DNA of 64,000 nucleotides from Orthonyx spaldingii (GCA_013397795.1 VZTJ01001205.1:675298-739297), one strand, 5' to 3'. Counted from the first letter of the stretch, positions 24,721-36,900 are shown. Notes: a model not told the origin generated them from the letters alone. Numbers and translations: made by a program.

Positions 24721-25139
24721 ATTACAGTGTGGGGTAAGTGCAGGGACAGAGCATGGGGTGGAGAGGGGATTCTCAGTGGAATTATGTGAGTCCAAGCTCA
24801 CCTTAGCAGCAAGCCTGTGCCAAGGCACAGGTACCTTATGCTGCTTTTAGGGACACTGGTGACTCTTCCCTAAAACAGTCCTAATGAAATGATGGACTCT
24901 GAGCTGATTTCCATGCAAAAGTGAAATTAGAGAGGTTCTAACTCCATTTCTAGGCAAAGATTTTGGGGTTATAATGGATATTTCCATCAAAACATCAGCA
25001 CATCACTCAGTAGTGGTACAAAAGACTAACCAGCTAAAGATAAAGGAGTGTCCTGAGGATGGAACAGGGAACATTGCTATGATGGAATAGAAATTCCTGA
25101 TTTACCTGTGTCACAGACTCGTGCTGCTCTGGTCATTCC

Positions 25140-25615
25140 CTCTCCAAAGACTTACAGACACCAAGGGCACAGAGAAGAACTGCAAGGCTGTTCAGAGGTG
25201 TAGAACTGCCTCTGTGGGAGGAGGAACTGAATGAACTAGAACCCCTCAGCTGGGTGGATAAGGAAAGGAGGTGTGGCAGAGGTCTGTGAAATCAGGCAGG
25301 ACACCAGGAGGGTGGGAACTGTTCATTGCCGTGTGACACAGGGGCTTGGGGATGCCAGAGGAAGTTGGTAAGAGCCCAGTGGAAGGAGATCAGGAGTAGG
25401 TTCTTTGGGAAGGTGTTGGCCAGTGCGACTGGGTGTTGTCAAGGAAACTGTAGATGCAAAAAATTTACATCACTTGTGGGAAAGTGGGAAAATGGAAAAG
25501 AAATCACTGGATTGCCACTGAACAGGCAGAAAACCCGTCAGGAGCTCAGTGAGCTGGAAGTGACTGGAGGTGGAAGCAAGGGGGAAAGATGCAGGCATAT
25601 AAATTGAGAGGCAGG
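25140..25615 (+). mobile_element. Old CR1-type LINE remnant
   Basis: Phrase order matches older CR1 3' coding and UTR sequence. Visible landmarks are AGAAGAACTGCAAGGCTG, GGCAGAGGTCTGTGAAATCA, AACTGTTCATTGCCGTGTGA, a CAGGGGCTTGGGGATGCC-like run and GAAGGTGTTGGCCAGTG. It is heavily diverged with no intact frame. Boundaries are approximate. Confidence 0.5.
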
Positions 25616-25955
25616 AGTATTATATGTACTTATCCTATTTTTATTCTCTTCCTTTGGACACCCATTTATGGCCCTGTTGGAAAGAGGATGCTGAGCAAGC
25701 TGAGCCTTTGATCTGGCCCAGCACAGCCGTTCTCTGTGCTGGTGGCACTGGGGCAGCTCTTTCTGAAACATCTTTTCTTATGTGATGGCTGCTGCGTAAA
25801 ACGGATGTTCCTCAATACCCACCAAGCTCTGCAGCTTTGGATTTGGCTGTGGTTGTCACCTTCAGACAAAGGCATGTCACACAGTGATTACTCCGTGGTA
25901 TTAATAGTTGGATTCCTAATTTTCACTGAAAGTGCTCTGGGTCTGGGAAGGAGAA

Positions 25956-26090
25956 TTTCACATCGACTCTTCTCTGGGCCTCATTTTCTCCAGCCATAAA
26001 ATGGGTGTGAAGGCACGGGTGTTATCAGGAGTGTTATCTCTGCAGCATTTCGGAAATAATTACAATGCACTGCTTTGAAGCTGTTGGACA
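25956..26090 (+). mobile_element. MIR-type SINE fragment
   Basis: It contains TCACATCGACTCTTCTCTGG followed by GCCTCATTTTCTCCAGCCAT and AAAATGGG, the characteristic MIR core (cf. CTCTGGGCCTCAGTTTCC...TGTAAAATGGGG). MIRs are ancient amniote SINEs kept as rare fossils in birds. Flanks are too diverged to bound exactly. Confidence 0.6.
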
Positions 26091-27330
26091 AGGCACAGAA
26101 CCAGGAGAAGGCAAGCAGCATTTCCACTGCAGTGTCCCCAGCTTTGCATTGCAAAGCTCTTCAGCACCCCAGTGAAAAATCAGGACAAACCTTTAAGCCT
26201 AAATTACACTCAGAATTGAATGAGGTGACAGGAAACTTCTGGGGCAGATGAGGAGAGTTGGAGTCTAATTAAATGGAGTAATTTTATTCCTTTGGGGATG
26301 AGCTGTGAAAGCCAACACGGTAACACAGCAGGTTCAAAGGTCTGTGTGTAGGTCCTAATCTGCTTAAAAGACAGGATTGAATTTCACTGCCTGTACCATA
26401 AACTTGGGTTCAGTAACTAAATAGTTCCTTTCTTGAGCATCCAAAGATAAACGGTGAAAGAAGGCAGAGGAGCTTAAAGGAGGGGAATTAAGCTGTGCCT
26501 ATGCACAAATGCTGCCTATAGCTCAGTGATAATCATAGAAATATTCTGAAAGCTCTGTAGCTGGTCTTTTTTTCCACCCTCTTCAGCCGTGTGGCTTTGA
26601 GGGCAGCTCTCGCATACCTTGTTAAAGTTGTGCTTCAAGGCAAACATCATCTGTAGGTCTCAGCAATGGTTTAAATGTCTCCTTTTGCCTTCCCCTATAG
26701 CTGATGTTCCTTGGAAATGAATTTTGAGCAGTGAGAGCTGGCAGGGCTGGTGGGGCTGAGCCCCGTGTGGGGCCGGGCAGTGGGTCCCCATCTCAGGGCT
26801 GCACGTGGGTTTCATTACTCTGGAGCTTTACTCAAGCAGGATTTGTAGCTTCCAGTGTTCTACACAATACAGATGTTAGAGATGAACAGATAGTGCTTCT
26901 ACTTCCTTGTTTAGTGTTCTGTCACTTCTGTGCTGTGATCAATCTTTGTCCAGCCCTCTTGAAACTTCGCCTGTGTCTGTTGTGTTCTCTGTGATTGTCA
27001 ATGATCTCCTTTAAAAGCCCAGGATCCATTCCATCTGCTCCCAGGAACTTGGCAGCTTGCATGGCAGGCAAGAGCTGATTTTTTTTTTTTTCTGTGAATG
27101 CTAGTTCAGAGAAGTCAATTCATGGCTAAAAAGATTAAATCCCTAAATCAGAAAAGCTGGAAAAAATATAACAATGGCAACTCTGCCAAGGAAGTGCTTC
27201 TTGTTGGATTAAAAAATCTTATGACAAGTTGAAAGAGAGAGATTTGGAAGGGTAATTCAATTCTGTTGTCAATCCAGGAGAGTTAAAGCTGAAACTGTGT
27301 TAGAATACATTAACAGCACTGCCTGGACTG
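26091..27330. other. Non-coding stretch, no feature seen
   Basis: Mixed, mostly AT-leaning sequence with a T11-12 run near 27081. No exon, repeat or RNA gene recognised. Confidence 0.4.
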
Positions 27331-28409
27331 AATCAGCTGCCCCTCAGAGACAGTTTTGTGCTGGTTTCCATTCTGCCCCTGTTGTGACCTGGTTTGGATT
27401 CCCTGACCTCGATGTCACTGAGGTTCCTCACCTGCTGTGTTCTCTGCTTCCATGTCCAGGCCCCCTCTGAAATAAACTCCTCTGCAGCAGCAGGGACACG
27501 GGGAGGGGCAGTGGGAGCTGGGACGGGGTCAGGCTGGCGGGTTTGGAAAGAGGCACCCATGTGGTGCGGGGGAGGTGGTGGGGACGCCTCACTCTGCCAG
27601 GCAGCGTCCCCTCCCTCCTCAGGGCTGCCAGCACCGTGCTGCTGCTCCGCGAGCAGGGCTCTGTGGTGGGAGCAGAGAGCTGCTGGTCCTCTGGGGATGG
27701 CCCTGGTGGTGTGTCCGAGCCCTGGCTGTGCTGGGATGCCCCAATGGTGTGTCCGAGCCCTGGCTGTGCTGTTATCCTGGAGCACGTGGGAAGCCTTTGG
27801 GGAAGGCAGCACTTGGTGTCAGGGAGAGACCTCGCTGCTGCTTCCTGCTCCTGCTGTGTCCTCACCAGCCTCCCAGGCTATATTGCCCCCTTCCACAGAA
27901 AAAAGGGGAAACCAAAGAGAAACCAAAATCATCTCCCTCCTTGGCTCAAGGTACTGATTGAAATTTTGTTGTTCTGTCTTAAAAAACCGGGCTTGTTTAG
28001 TGCTTGACTATCACTGTTGTATGTTCATGAGAGAAACTGGGAGCACAGAATCCCACTTTTCTCCTCAGCACAGACAGAAGATGACAGAGAGAGAGCTCGG
28101 TCCTCCTATTGTCCATGGAGGGAGATTACTGAAAGAGATGCTGCTTTTGTGACCTCATCTAGTGGTCACATCTGAGACCAATAGAAACTATAAACCTAAA
28201 TCTCTAATAAATCTAAAAAAATATTAGATATACTGAAAACTGTTCCATAAAGTGCCCTGGCATAGTGCCCCAGAGGTTTTCTATTGCATTCTTCTTGCCT
28301 TGTAGGTTTGTGTGGGCTTGGGATATGGTTTAACAGAAAAGCTCAGTCCTTTCAAAGACACCTCTCTGTTAAAACCACATCTCTCCTGGCCTTAGGCAGT
28401 GGACTGATT
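27331..28409. other. GC-rich patch with chance ORFs
   Basis: ORFs of 120-190 codons overlap in several frames at 27.33-28.0 kb. They share no motif, are not bounded by splice signals and translate local repeats. I treat them as non-coding. AT-rich sequence follows to 28.4 kb. Confidence 0.4.
27708..27771. repeat. Short tandem duplication (period 38)
   Basis: GGTGTGTCCGAGCCCTGGCT followed by GTGCTG occurs at 27708 and again at 27746. The 26-bp match is exact and separated by 12 bp. Confidence 0.9.
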
Positions 28410-28437
28410 ACATGGATATCTTCCATGATATCCATGT
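28410..28437. repeat. Perfect short inverted repeat
   Basis: ACATGGATATC and its reverse complement GATATCCATGT flank a 6-bp loop (TTCCAT). The 11-bp arms are perfect. It could form a small hairpin or be a palindromic binding site; it is probably incidental. Confidence 0.8.
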
Positions 28438-31400
28438 GAAATCATTAAAACCATTAAAATTGTTAGTTATGGATGTTTGATGGGACTGCCTGCCTTGGGA
28501 GGTACCAACAGCTGATTGCTGTAGGGTGCCCTGTGAGTGACCCCTGTGGGGTCGTGCACCTGAAAGGGGAGGGATAGCGAGAGCTGTTTCAAGAACTTGT
28601 GGGTTCAGAATTAGGATAGACTTTCCCTTCTTATGCTGGGCAACTCAGACTTGGATCCTTTCTCCTCTAACTTCAAGCATGTAAATATGTGTGAATTGGG
28701 GATCTCATCTCCTTAGGGTCCCTGGGTCCAGGAGGATGGAAATGAGCTCACTCCAGGGCCTGAATGCCTTTTTGAAGGTTCTTCATTTTCCTTGACAGTG
28801 CAGCAGCCCAGGCAGTGAGACCTCTGGGTTACTTTTTTAATTTAAACACACTTGTTTATAGGCAGGTGAAATTTTGCATCTCTGTGTAAAAGAAATATTT
28901 TTTAATTTCTCAGTCTCTGAAAGGCAATCAGGTTTGGAATGTTAGAGGTGCCGGGGTGCTCAGCTACTCTGGGGGCACAGATGGGCTCCTCGTCTGCCTC
29001 CAACCCAGGGAGGAAGTGTCTGTTCAGATATTCTGAGTGATCCTTGTTTGTGAGAATGAACAAGCACCTACAGATGTTCATTGACCACGAGTCTGGCAGC
29101 TCTACACTTGCATATGTTGTTTTTACCCAAAGTAGCACTTGGAGGACCCCGGGAAAGTCAGAGCCTGACTGCAGCCACGCTTGGCCTGCCCTGAGAGCTT
29201 GGCAGCTGAAAGGGCCTTACAGGACAAGGCTGTTCACAACACTGAGCAAATATAAACCAGCAACTCTCTCAGGGATGGAAGTGGCTGCTGGAAGTGTGGT
29301 TTGCTGTCCAAACAAACTGTGTCAGTGGCAGAGGGAGAGCTGGCTCTGCCCACAGGTCACCCTGGGAGCAGCAGGACAGTGCTGGGGACATCCTGCCCTC
29401 CCTCCAGGACAGAGCTGGGCACATCCTGCCCTCCCTCTCTGCACTCAGAATGAGCAGTCCTGGCACTCAGCACATCAGGGGACACGGGCGTGCAGCAGCT
29501 TTGCATTGCTGAGACCAGAGGTATAAATATACAAGGAAATGTGTGAGCTCTGAAGTCCAGCATATCCTCTGCTGTCACATGATTTCTTTCATCCTCTTCA
29601 AAAGTCAAAATAGAGCCTGTGTTTCCATAACCATTTCTGTCCAAGAATGGAGTCCTTGTGGAACTGAGTCAGTGCTCAGTGCTGACCTGCGAAGAGTTCC
29701 CTGCACAGTTGCAAACTGATTTTTATCATGACCACAGTCAAAACTCAAAAGATTTGTGTAGAAGTGTCTGTGTGTGGCCATGTCTATATATGTAATGTAA
29801 TACTTGTAGGTCTAAACATTGCGTGTAGTGTTTAATGTATAATTCCATCAGACATATAATACCTCTGGGTTTAAACACAGACAGACATAGGTACAGCATT
29901 GATTGGAACTTTATGATTTTGATAGATAGTCCAATATTTTTCCTTTTTGGAATAATTCACTGGGGTGTATATAAGAAAACAGCAATAGCCTTTAATTTCC
30001 TTCAATAATCGTGGCTCCCACGATCAATGCAGGGAAAGCCAACATGTCTGGCTGCAGATGCACTGCTAGGTGCTTGTGTCACTGCCTCAGGAGCATTGCA
30101 AAGACTGGAAGACAAGATAGCAGCCTGGGAATTCCATGGAAACCTTTTCTGATACAAGCTTCTCTTTGTGATGGGGAAATTTTTGCACAATTCTATGGAT
30201 CTTCTTAGTCTGGATTAGGACTTAGCTAGAATCAAAATTGTGGAGCAGCCTCATCAGGATGTTTGCTTATAGACAGATCCTTGCAGTTCACAAGACAGAT
30301 GAACGAGTAAAGCTTTAAGGGATCAGTGAGAAGCAGATGCCCAGATTCCTTACGTGATATTGAATATTACACCGAGCTGGTATTTGCATCTTCTGGAGCC
30401 TGACTGGAGATGTGGTGTGGGGTGTTCCTGTCCAGCTCCTGTGGTTTCTCTGCAGCAGCATTACCCGAGTCTGGTTACTGAGCCAAAGCCATGTTCACTC
30501 CTGGGGCTTTCCTGAGTCTGCCCCAGACCTTGTCCTCATTTTATCATTTATTGGTGTGGTCACACAGAGCCATGACACAATCCCAGCCAGGTGTGCACTC
30601 ACAGGGTAACACAGAGTGGCAGCCAGGCAGCAGCATGTCAATGCCATCGTCTGAGGATGAAGTTTTAAGGGAAGAAGAGTGGTATCTTATCCTGAAAGAC
30701 CCTAACCTGTCATGCAGCTAATCTATTTCTAAAATGAAGTCAATACCTCCTTCTGCATGTAAGAGCACCACTTTAAAAACCTGAGGGGCTTGCACAAAGG
30801 AATGTCACAGACTGAAGGCAAGAGTGAGGTCCCACCTGGGCACACAGGGTTGTGTCTGTCCACGGCAGACTCTTCTCAGAAAAGAAACACAAACGTGGTT
30901 GTGTTGTTATTTTTCCCCTCACTAGATCAACATTTAAGCAAACGCAGGAGCACACAGTCTGAAGCAGAGTGCCCTCTTTTCCTGATGGAGCTGAAAACAT
31001 TGCTGCAGCTGAGGCTGGTGCTGGAGGTGTCCTGTCCCACGAGGCAGGGCAGGAGCTCTGCTGCTGGGTTGGTGCTGCCTGGGCTTCCCTGGCAAGAGCC
31101 TGACAAACAGATTTCCCTGCTGGAAAATGGCATTAAATTAAATAGGTATCAGCCTGCTACTCTGAGAGCTGAATGTCAGTGCTAATAAACCAGAGGCTCC
31201 ATCTTTCCCAAAGGACCTTTGGAATCAATCGAAAGCTGTGTCCTCCATCCCCCTTTCCCAGCGGGTAAATGTTACTCTTGTGCTGTGCCACTCTCTGTGC
31301 TGGGAGTGAGGGACCTTACCAGCACGCCATGCTGATTGACAGGATTGCTCCCAGCACTGGGAGGAGAGGAAGTGACCTTAAACTCTGGGGTTGTGGTTCT

Positions 31401-31575
31401 GTTTTGACTGTAAGAAAATACTCTTTTTTTTCTTTTTTTTCCCCTTTCCTTTTTTAAAACATTGCCCTGCCAGCCTGGCTTTCTATTCATCTCTATGTAT
31501 TTTTTAAGGTCTTAACCCCTTCATGCCCTGAGGTGGAATTAGATAAGCTTTGAAAGCAGTTCAATGTCATTTGTT
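28438..31575. other. Non-coding stretch with small repeats
   Basis: No exon or interspersed repeat is recognised. It contains the 33-bp duplication at 29.38 kb and AT-rich sequence at 29.7-30.0 kb. Short ORFs lack any support. Confidence 0.4.
29381..29446. repeat. 33-bp tandem duplication
   Basis: GCTGGGGACATCCTGCCCTC is followed 33 bp later by GCTGGGCACATCCTGCCCTC; both continue CCTC. Two copies, slightly diverged. Confidence 0.8.
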
Positions 31576-31605
31576 AAAAAAAAAAAAAAAACAAGAAAAA
31601 AAAGA
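31576..31605. repeat. Poly-A rich tract
   Basis: A run of 16 As followed by CAAG and another A-run. There is no recognisable element upstream that would make it a retroposon tail. Confidence 0.8.
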
Positions 31606-33613
31606 AGAGAGCGGCTAAAGCAAGGAAGGTGACCTTGCAAAGTTGCCTGTAGAAAAAGATCTCTCTTATCATAAGCCTAAAGTAATTAGCTTTATTTTTG
31701 GTGTTGCCTTATATGAATTGTTCATGCATCTCAGCTGGCTGTGGAAATGCCTAATGACAGCCTGAGTGTGCTTTCCAGGCTGCTTGGCCACTGTCTGTGA
31801 GTGCCTGTTTCTCTCCCCATGGACTGGGAGTGTCCTGTCCCCATGGAACGGGAGTTTCCTCTCCCCATGGAATGGTCACTGAGCACTCACCCCCTTGTGC
31901 AGGGGAATGCTGATGCCCTCTCTGGTAAAGTCTCTGTGCTCAGGAGGGATCCTGCATCACTCAGCACAGGAACTCAAGACTACTACGCAAGACATAGTAA
32001 TAGAAGAAATTATCACCTTTACTATCAATTTTCTTTTGCCCATTTTGCTGTTAAATGATGTTGAAGTTACTGCGTCACATGGCAGGGGGGCAGAAAGGAT
32101 CCCTCGCCCCATTTCTGCTCCTTTCTGTGGGCAGTTGAGAACTCCTGACTGGTGAGATGGGGCTGTCAGTGGTACTGGCAAAGCCATTCCATGCAGGGTG
32201 TGCAGTGTGGCAGGGCAGTGTTTTCCCTGAGGAGCTGTGGGAGTCCTGCAGCTCCTGCACAGGAGGAGGATGAGCAGAAGGGGCTGCTTGGAAATGACTC
32301 TGCTGAGTGTCTGTCCTGGGCTACTTCTCTTCCCTCGGCTGCTGCTTGGTGTTGCAGTCACTCCTCAGCTCTTGGGGTGGTGGATTTGCCTCCTCATCTC
32401 CCCCAGCACACCAACCCCAGCCCCCTTGCTGAACAGTTGATGTTCCACCCAGCACAGGGACCAGCCATGCCCCAGCCAGAGGTGAGTGACCATGGGGAAA
32501 TGTGCTGGTGGACATTTTAAGAATGCTGTCCCTGTCTGTTCCTCAGCTCTCAGTGATGCTGAAAAGTCCAAAGATGACTTGGCTGTTGGTCTCCTGTTAC
32601 TAGTGGCATAAATTCAGCAATTATTTTGAGCCACGGTGAAAAAGTAAATGCAGATACTGTTGTGCAGGCTTGGCAAAGTATTTGGCTTTGGTGTGCAACC
32701 TATTTCTGGGTGTAATTACCTTCCCTGTTATCACTGTGGTTGTTAGGGTGCAGCAGTAAGCAGGTTTTGGCAGGAGATAGTGCTTTGTGTCTGCAAACCC
32801 CTGCTCTAATCAGGAGGGAGGATCAAGCTGCAGCAGCGGCCGCACTGTGGCTGCTCCAGACCGATGGCAGGGGCAGTGTGCTTGAACCAAAACAGCAGCT
32901 TTGAGAGCTCTGAGCCTGAAATTTCCAGAGAATCAAGCATTTGAGGGGATACTGATGCAGTCTAGGGGTAAAAAAAAATTAGCTGTGATGTCAGTGGTGT
33001 GTAGGATGTGAGAGAATAGGTCAGTGTCTCATATCCTCCCTTCTGGCAGTGGCAGTGCTGGTGCCAACAGAGGGAGGTCATGGGAGGCAGATGTGGGATA
33101 ATCTCTTCTCCACCTTAAATCTTCTCCTGGTTTAAACCCTGAGAACAAGCTTTAATAGCCTTCTTAATGGGTGCAGTTCATTGAATTCTGCTTGGATTAT
33201 GGCTCATTCCATTTGGCTTGATTAGGTTCAGCAAGGAATTGGGAACAAACTTCAGAGCGACTCATTTTGAATTGGGAATGAGATCAGAGCTGATTCTGAC
33301 ATGTATTACTCTGAAATGCAAAAAACAAGTGGTGTTTATTCCCTCAGCTGAGTGCACACACTGTTGGGCTTCAGAGGATCACTCCACGGCCTTGCCTGTG
33401 GTCAGCAGCCTTGGCCCTTCTGTACAGCTTCTCTTAGAAAGGATGTATTTTCTGGCTAGCACAACAGGAGAAGTGCAATGCCTAAATGTGGATGTGAAAC
33501 ATCACTGCAGTCATTCCCCTGTTTAGGCTGACCTTCAGGATCATCCCTGCTCCTTCCACTTATTGAAATACATCAGCTGTAATTTCTTACATACAACTTG
33601 TGTGGCCCAGTAT

Positions 33614-33616
<3 letters not shown>
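31606..33616. other. Non-coding stretch with small repeats
   Basis: Ordinary sequence containing the triplicated motif at 31.81 kb. ORFs of 60-134 codons at 31.8-32.5 kb overlap on both strands without splice context. Confidence 0.4.
31811..31878. repeat. About 27-bp triplicated motif
   Basis: CTCTCCCCATGGACTGGGAG, TGTCCCCATGGAACGGGAG and CTCTCCCCATGGAATGG follow one another with short spacers. Three diverged tandem copies. Confidence 0.7.

Positions 33617-33659
<43 letters not shown>
33617..33659. repeat. Poly-T tract of 43 bases
   Basis: An uninterrupted run of 43 Ts. It could be the minus-strand poly-A tail of an old retroposed sequence, but the flanks show no element. The length may be unreliable because homopolymers are error-prone. 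Confidence 0.9.
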
Positions 33660-34702
33660 CTTTCCTTCCTTAAAGTAAACTGAGGCCATTTCTGCCAGAG
33701 CTTAATCTCTCCTGTAGTGCAGTGATTAAATGCTGGTAGTTGGAGGGCTAGGAAAGTACGGGAATTGCTTCTCCCAGGAAAAGTATATTTTTCGAAGATG
33801 TTTTGATTAATCACTAGGATTTGTTTCCAGTGCTCTCTGGAAAGCTCAGATGTTTTGGGTGGATCAGGGCAGGTAACAGCAACTGCCCTGGGATCAGCAC
33901 AACGTGCAGGATGAGGCAGAATAAGTGTGTCAGGTTTACTGGTATCGTGTAAGGAGGGAATCCTTCTGCAGCCTCTCCCTCGCCTTCTTCAGGCTTCCAA
34001 AAATGCCTGATCTGAATCAGCTTAGAGGGTTTTATTTTCCCTTTCCTTTGTTTGAAGTTTAAGCCCTGTGAAAATGCATTAGAAAAGATGCATTGTTGGA
34101 TAGGCCACGATAGCATCAGCTGCCAGTTTATCTCTCATGTCGCACAGTGGCTCCGTTACTGCCCAGGGGCTGCTGCCTTGGATTGTTCCCATCGTTTGGG
34201 TGGCTTTTGACCCACCAGAGTCCTGATCTGGGCTTCTGCCTTCAATGAGCTCTCTGTTATCAGCCTCCCAAATATTGGTGTACCTAGCAGAGCCTGGCAC
34301 CGTGTCAAGGCTGTGGGCGTCCTTAAGATTCATCATTGATAGCTCACATGCTTTTCCTCTCCAACGAAAACAAGCACTTTTTGTTTAAGTTCACTAATGT
34401 TTGGCAAAGAAATATAGGAGTAATTATACACCCAGCCTCCTCCTCCCCCTGCACCCCCAATCCCAGTTTTATAAAGGGAGCTAGCACTGGAACTGAAATA
34501 AATGTCATGAATGAATAATAATTTCTTTCATTTACACAGTAATTAAACTTGTTGAATGCAGACTTTATGCTTTACTGCACAGTGTTTAATTTGAGTGGTA
34601 GATCCAGGCTTTTGTTAAATTCAGGAAGGGGAAAAGTGAAATATCTACCTGACTATCAGTGTGTTTTGTTACAAACATTTTGTGGGTTTTTTTTTCCTAC
34701 AG

Positions 34703-34759
34703 CGATGCTGACAAAGGGGAGAATGTGCTTTTCAGACTGTTGTTTGCCTCTTTACAAAG
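34703..34759 (+). CDS. Candidate 57-nt microexon, product unknown
   Basis: A strong acceptor (GTTTTTTTTTCCTACAG, AG at 34701-34702) and a donor AAAG|GTACTT (GT at 34760) bound 57 nt. With one leading base it reads 18 codons, DADKGENVLFRLLFASLQ, and leaves two bases. It is therefore phase-symmetric and could be skipped without a frameshift. Its phase does not fit directly onto the candidate exon at 17177. If real it belongs with other, unseen exons. It could be a chance pairing of splice-like sites. Confidence 0.25.
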
Positions 34760-34770
34760 GTACTTTGTGG

Positions 34771-34851
34771 CCAAGGTTTCAGAAATGTGACAGAGATGTA
34801 CCTCCAGTGCTTTATGGCTGCAGGGATTAATCAGCATTTCTGAAACCTTGG
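34771..34851 (+). ncRNA. Candidate 81-nt hairpin, possible miRNA-like precursor
   Basis: Arms at 34771-34787 (CCAAGGTTTCAGAAATG) and 34835-34851 (CATTTCTGAAACCTTGG) are perfect 17-bp reverse complements. The pairing can extend inward by three pairs across a one-base bulge. The intervening loop is about 40-47 nt. Size and stem are within the range of animal pre-miRNAs, although the loop is long. I do not recognise a known miRNA. It starts 11 nt after the candidate microexon donor, so it could instead be an intronic structural element or a MITE-like remnant. Confidence 0.3.
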
Positions 34852-36479
34852 TTATGGGTATAGATACCCCATCTTAGCAATTTTACTTTCCACAGGATTT
34901 GTTTTTTCTTTCTGTGCAATCTTTAGGTCCTTTAGGTGTAGATCTTCCCAAGAATTGGCCTCTTGCCCTTTCTAACCAAATGCAGGCCACAATCACAGCA
35001 ATATTTATAGTGCTGTGTGCAAGGTGATGTCCTCATCCAGCTGGGTGGGCAAAGGAGGGGTTGAACAGTGACAAGGATGGAGAAGTTGGATGTTCTAGAT
35101 ACAGGAACAGTGCAGGTGGCAGAGGTCCAGGATACCTGGCATGCCCTTCCCCTGCAGGAGTGGAGTCTGGGAGTTTTTTGAAAGGAATGGGAAAAGAATT
35201 AAGCTGCACGGGTTGAAGGGAATGTTGGGTGACTTGAGGATGGGAGCAGTGATAGCTGATGGGAAATGCTTTGGTTGCTTGTCAGGCATGGGAATTTCGG
35301 GAGGATGCACTCGATCTCCACTCCAGAGAAGGGCACAGTGAGTCAAAGGAAGCTCTGTGTCCCCTGAGGCCCATCAGCCCAGGCTCCCCAGACACTCCCC
35401 TCAGCAGCTTCAAGGCTTTGGGCCTCCTGTCCAGGAGAAGACACCGAGCTGAGGAGCAGATGTTTAAGGGGTGTTCAGCTTGGGCCACCAGCTCGCATCT
35501 TGAGGCTTCAATTTCAAGCTTTGTGAATTGTGTCTCATTATTTTTTGAAACAGACACTTGTAACAGAGTTGTTCCCTTCTTCTGGAAGTGTGTAACCTCT
35601 CGGATACCCTGAGTTTGTGCTTCTGGGCAGTTGTTTTTGCTCTTGTTGAGCTGTTTGGCGCAGGTTGCATGTCTGAGTGCAGGGGATTCAGCAGGGGCAA
35701 AGGGACTCCCTTGCACCTAAGTAGGAGCTGCAAAACACTTCTGAATTTTTAAATGTGATTTGACTGGGACAATTGCTTAGTCTTGCCAACGTGTTCTGAA
35801 GGAATGGTTGTTTGCTACTGCTCTGGAACATTCCCTAAGCAGGCATCAGCAGCTCCCAGCAACCACCTTCAGTGGACACTGTGGAGGAGCAGAGGTGACA
35901 GTGAGGGACTGCAGGAGCTGCTTGTGCAGGTGCCTGGGGATGGGGCACAGCAGCTTTGCCCCTGGGGCCTTTCAGAAGGACAGCTTGGCAGAGGGGAAGG
36001 CAGCAGCACCTCTGGCTGTGGCTGCTGCCACCCTGCCTTTGCCAAGTCACCCTCTCCGTGAGCCCTGGTGCCGCGGGATCAGCAGGACAGACACCAGCGG
36101 TGCCCGGGTCTGGCTGAGGCTCAAAAATGGCTCCCAGGACTTGGGACATTATAGAGAAAACCATCCATGGCTGGGGATGGTGGCTCATCTGTGGGTTTGA
36201 GTCTCGAGGCAGCTGTTACCCTGAAACTGCAACCACAGCAGTCTCTCAGGAGCTTTCCCAGAACACTGCCCAAAAGCCAGACAAAGAGTTTTAATTGTCC
36301 TACATCCAAGGATTATTTCTTCCCCCTTTTCTGCTCTCGGGTGGCTGACATCTACAAATGTGTGTTGCTAACTTCATTTTCTTTCTTACTGAGGGAACAA
36401 GAGGCACTTGGGCTGTTTTGTTTATAGCTGTGCTCTCAGCCGGCTGCATGTCTGGAGATGAAGGTGACAGCTTGAGATT
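34852..36479. other. Non-coding stretch, no feature seen
   Basis: Mixed-composition DNA with overlapping short ORFs on both strands near 35.3-36.2 kb. No recognisable repeat or motif. Confidence 0.4.
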
Positions 36480-36900
36480 TGTGAGCCTAATTGGCATACA
36501 AAAAAATTAATCCACTGGGAAATGAGTTATTTGCAATTATCTGTAGATTTGGCTTTATTTCATGGAGACAAATATAGTTGCTTGGTGACTTAATTACAAC
36601 ATTTTTTTAAGATTATGTGATTTTAAAAAGGATATAATTATTAACAAGATCTTGAGACTATATTTGGTGATTCCATAATTACAACTATGGCCATATTTGT
36701 TAGCTCAGAAAATAATACGTGGAAGCTTTTAATTAAAATAATGAGATCTGTTCTTGCAGATATGCTTTCAAGTACCACCCTTGGATAACAGGACCCTTTA
36801 TTGTTCAATACAATCTGAAACAAGCTGTACTGTGCTGGGAGAGTGTCACAGCTAAGGCTGAGACAGATCAGCATTAAAATATTCTTTGGCTGCTGGTTAA
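36480..36900. promoter_or_regulatory. Candidate conserved non-coding element
   Basis: One of the most enhancer-like blocks in the window. It is very AT-rich and repeat-free, with repeated homeodomain-type cores (AATTAATCC, TTGCAATTATC, CTTAATTACAAC, AATTATTAAC, CATAATTACAAC, TTTTAATTAAAATAATG). No open frame of note. Conservation is inferred, not measured. Confidence 0.35.

Noticed and set aside
27394..27957. 187-codon ORF and overlapping frames
   Set aside because: Several frames and both strands are open at once, and the sequence includes a local 38-bp duplication. It is compositional, not coding.
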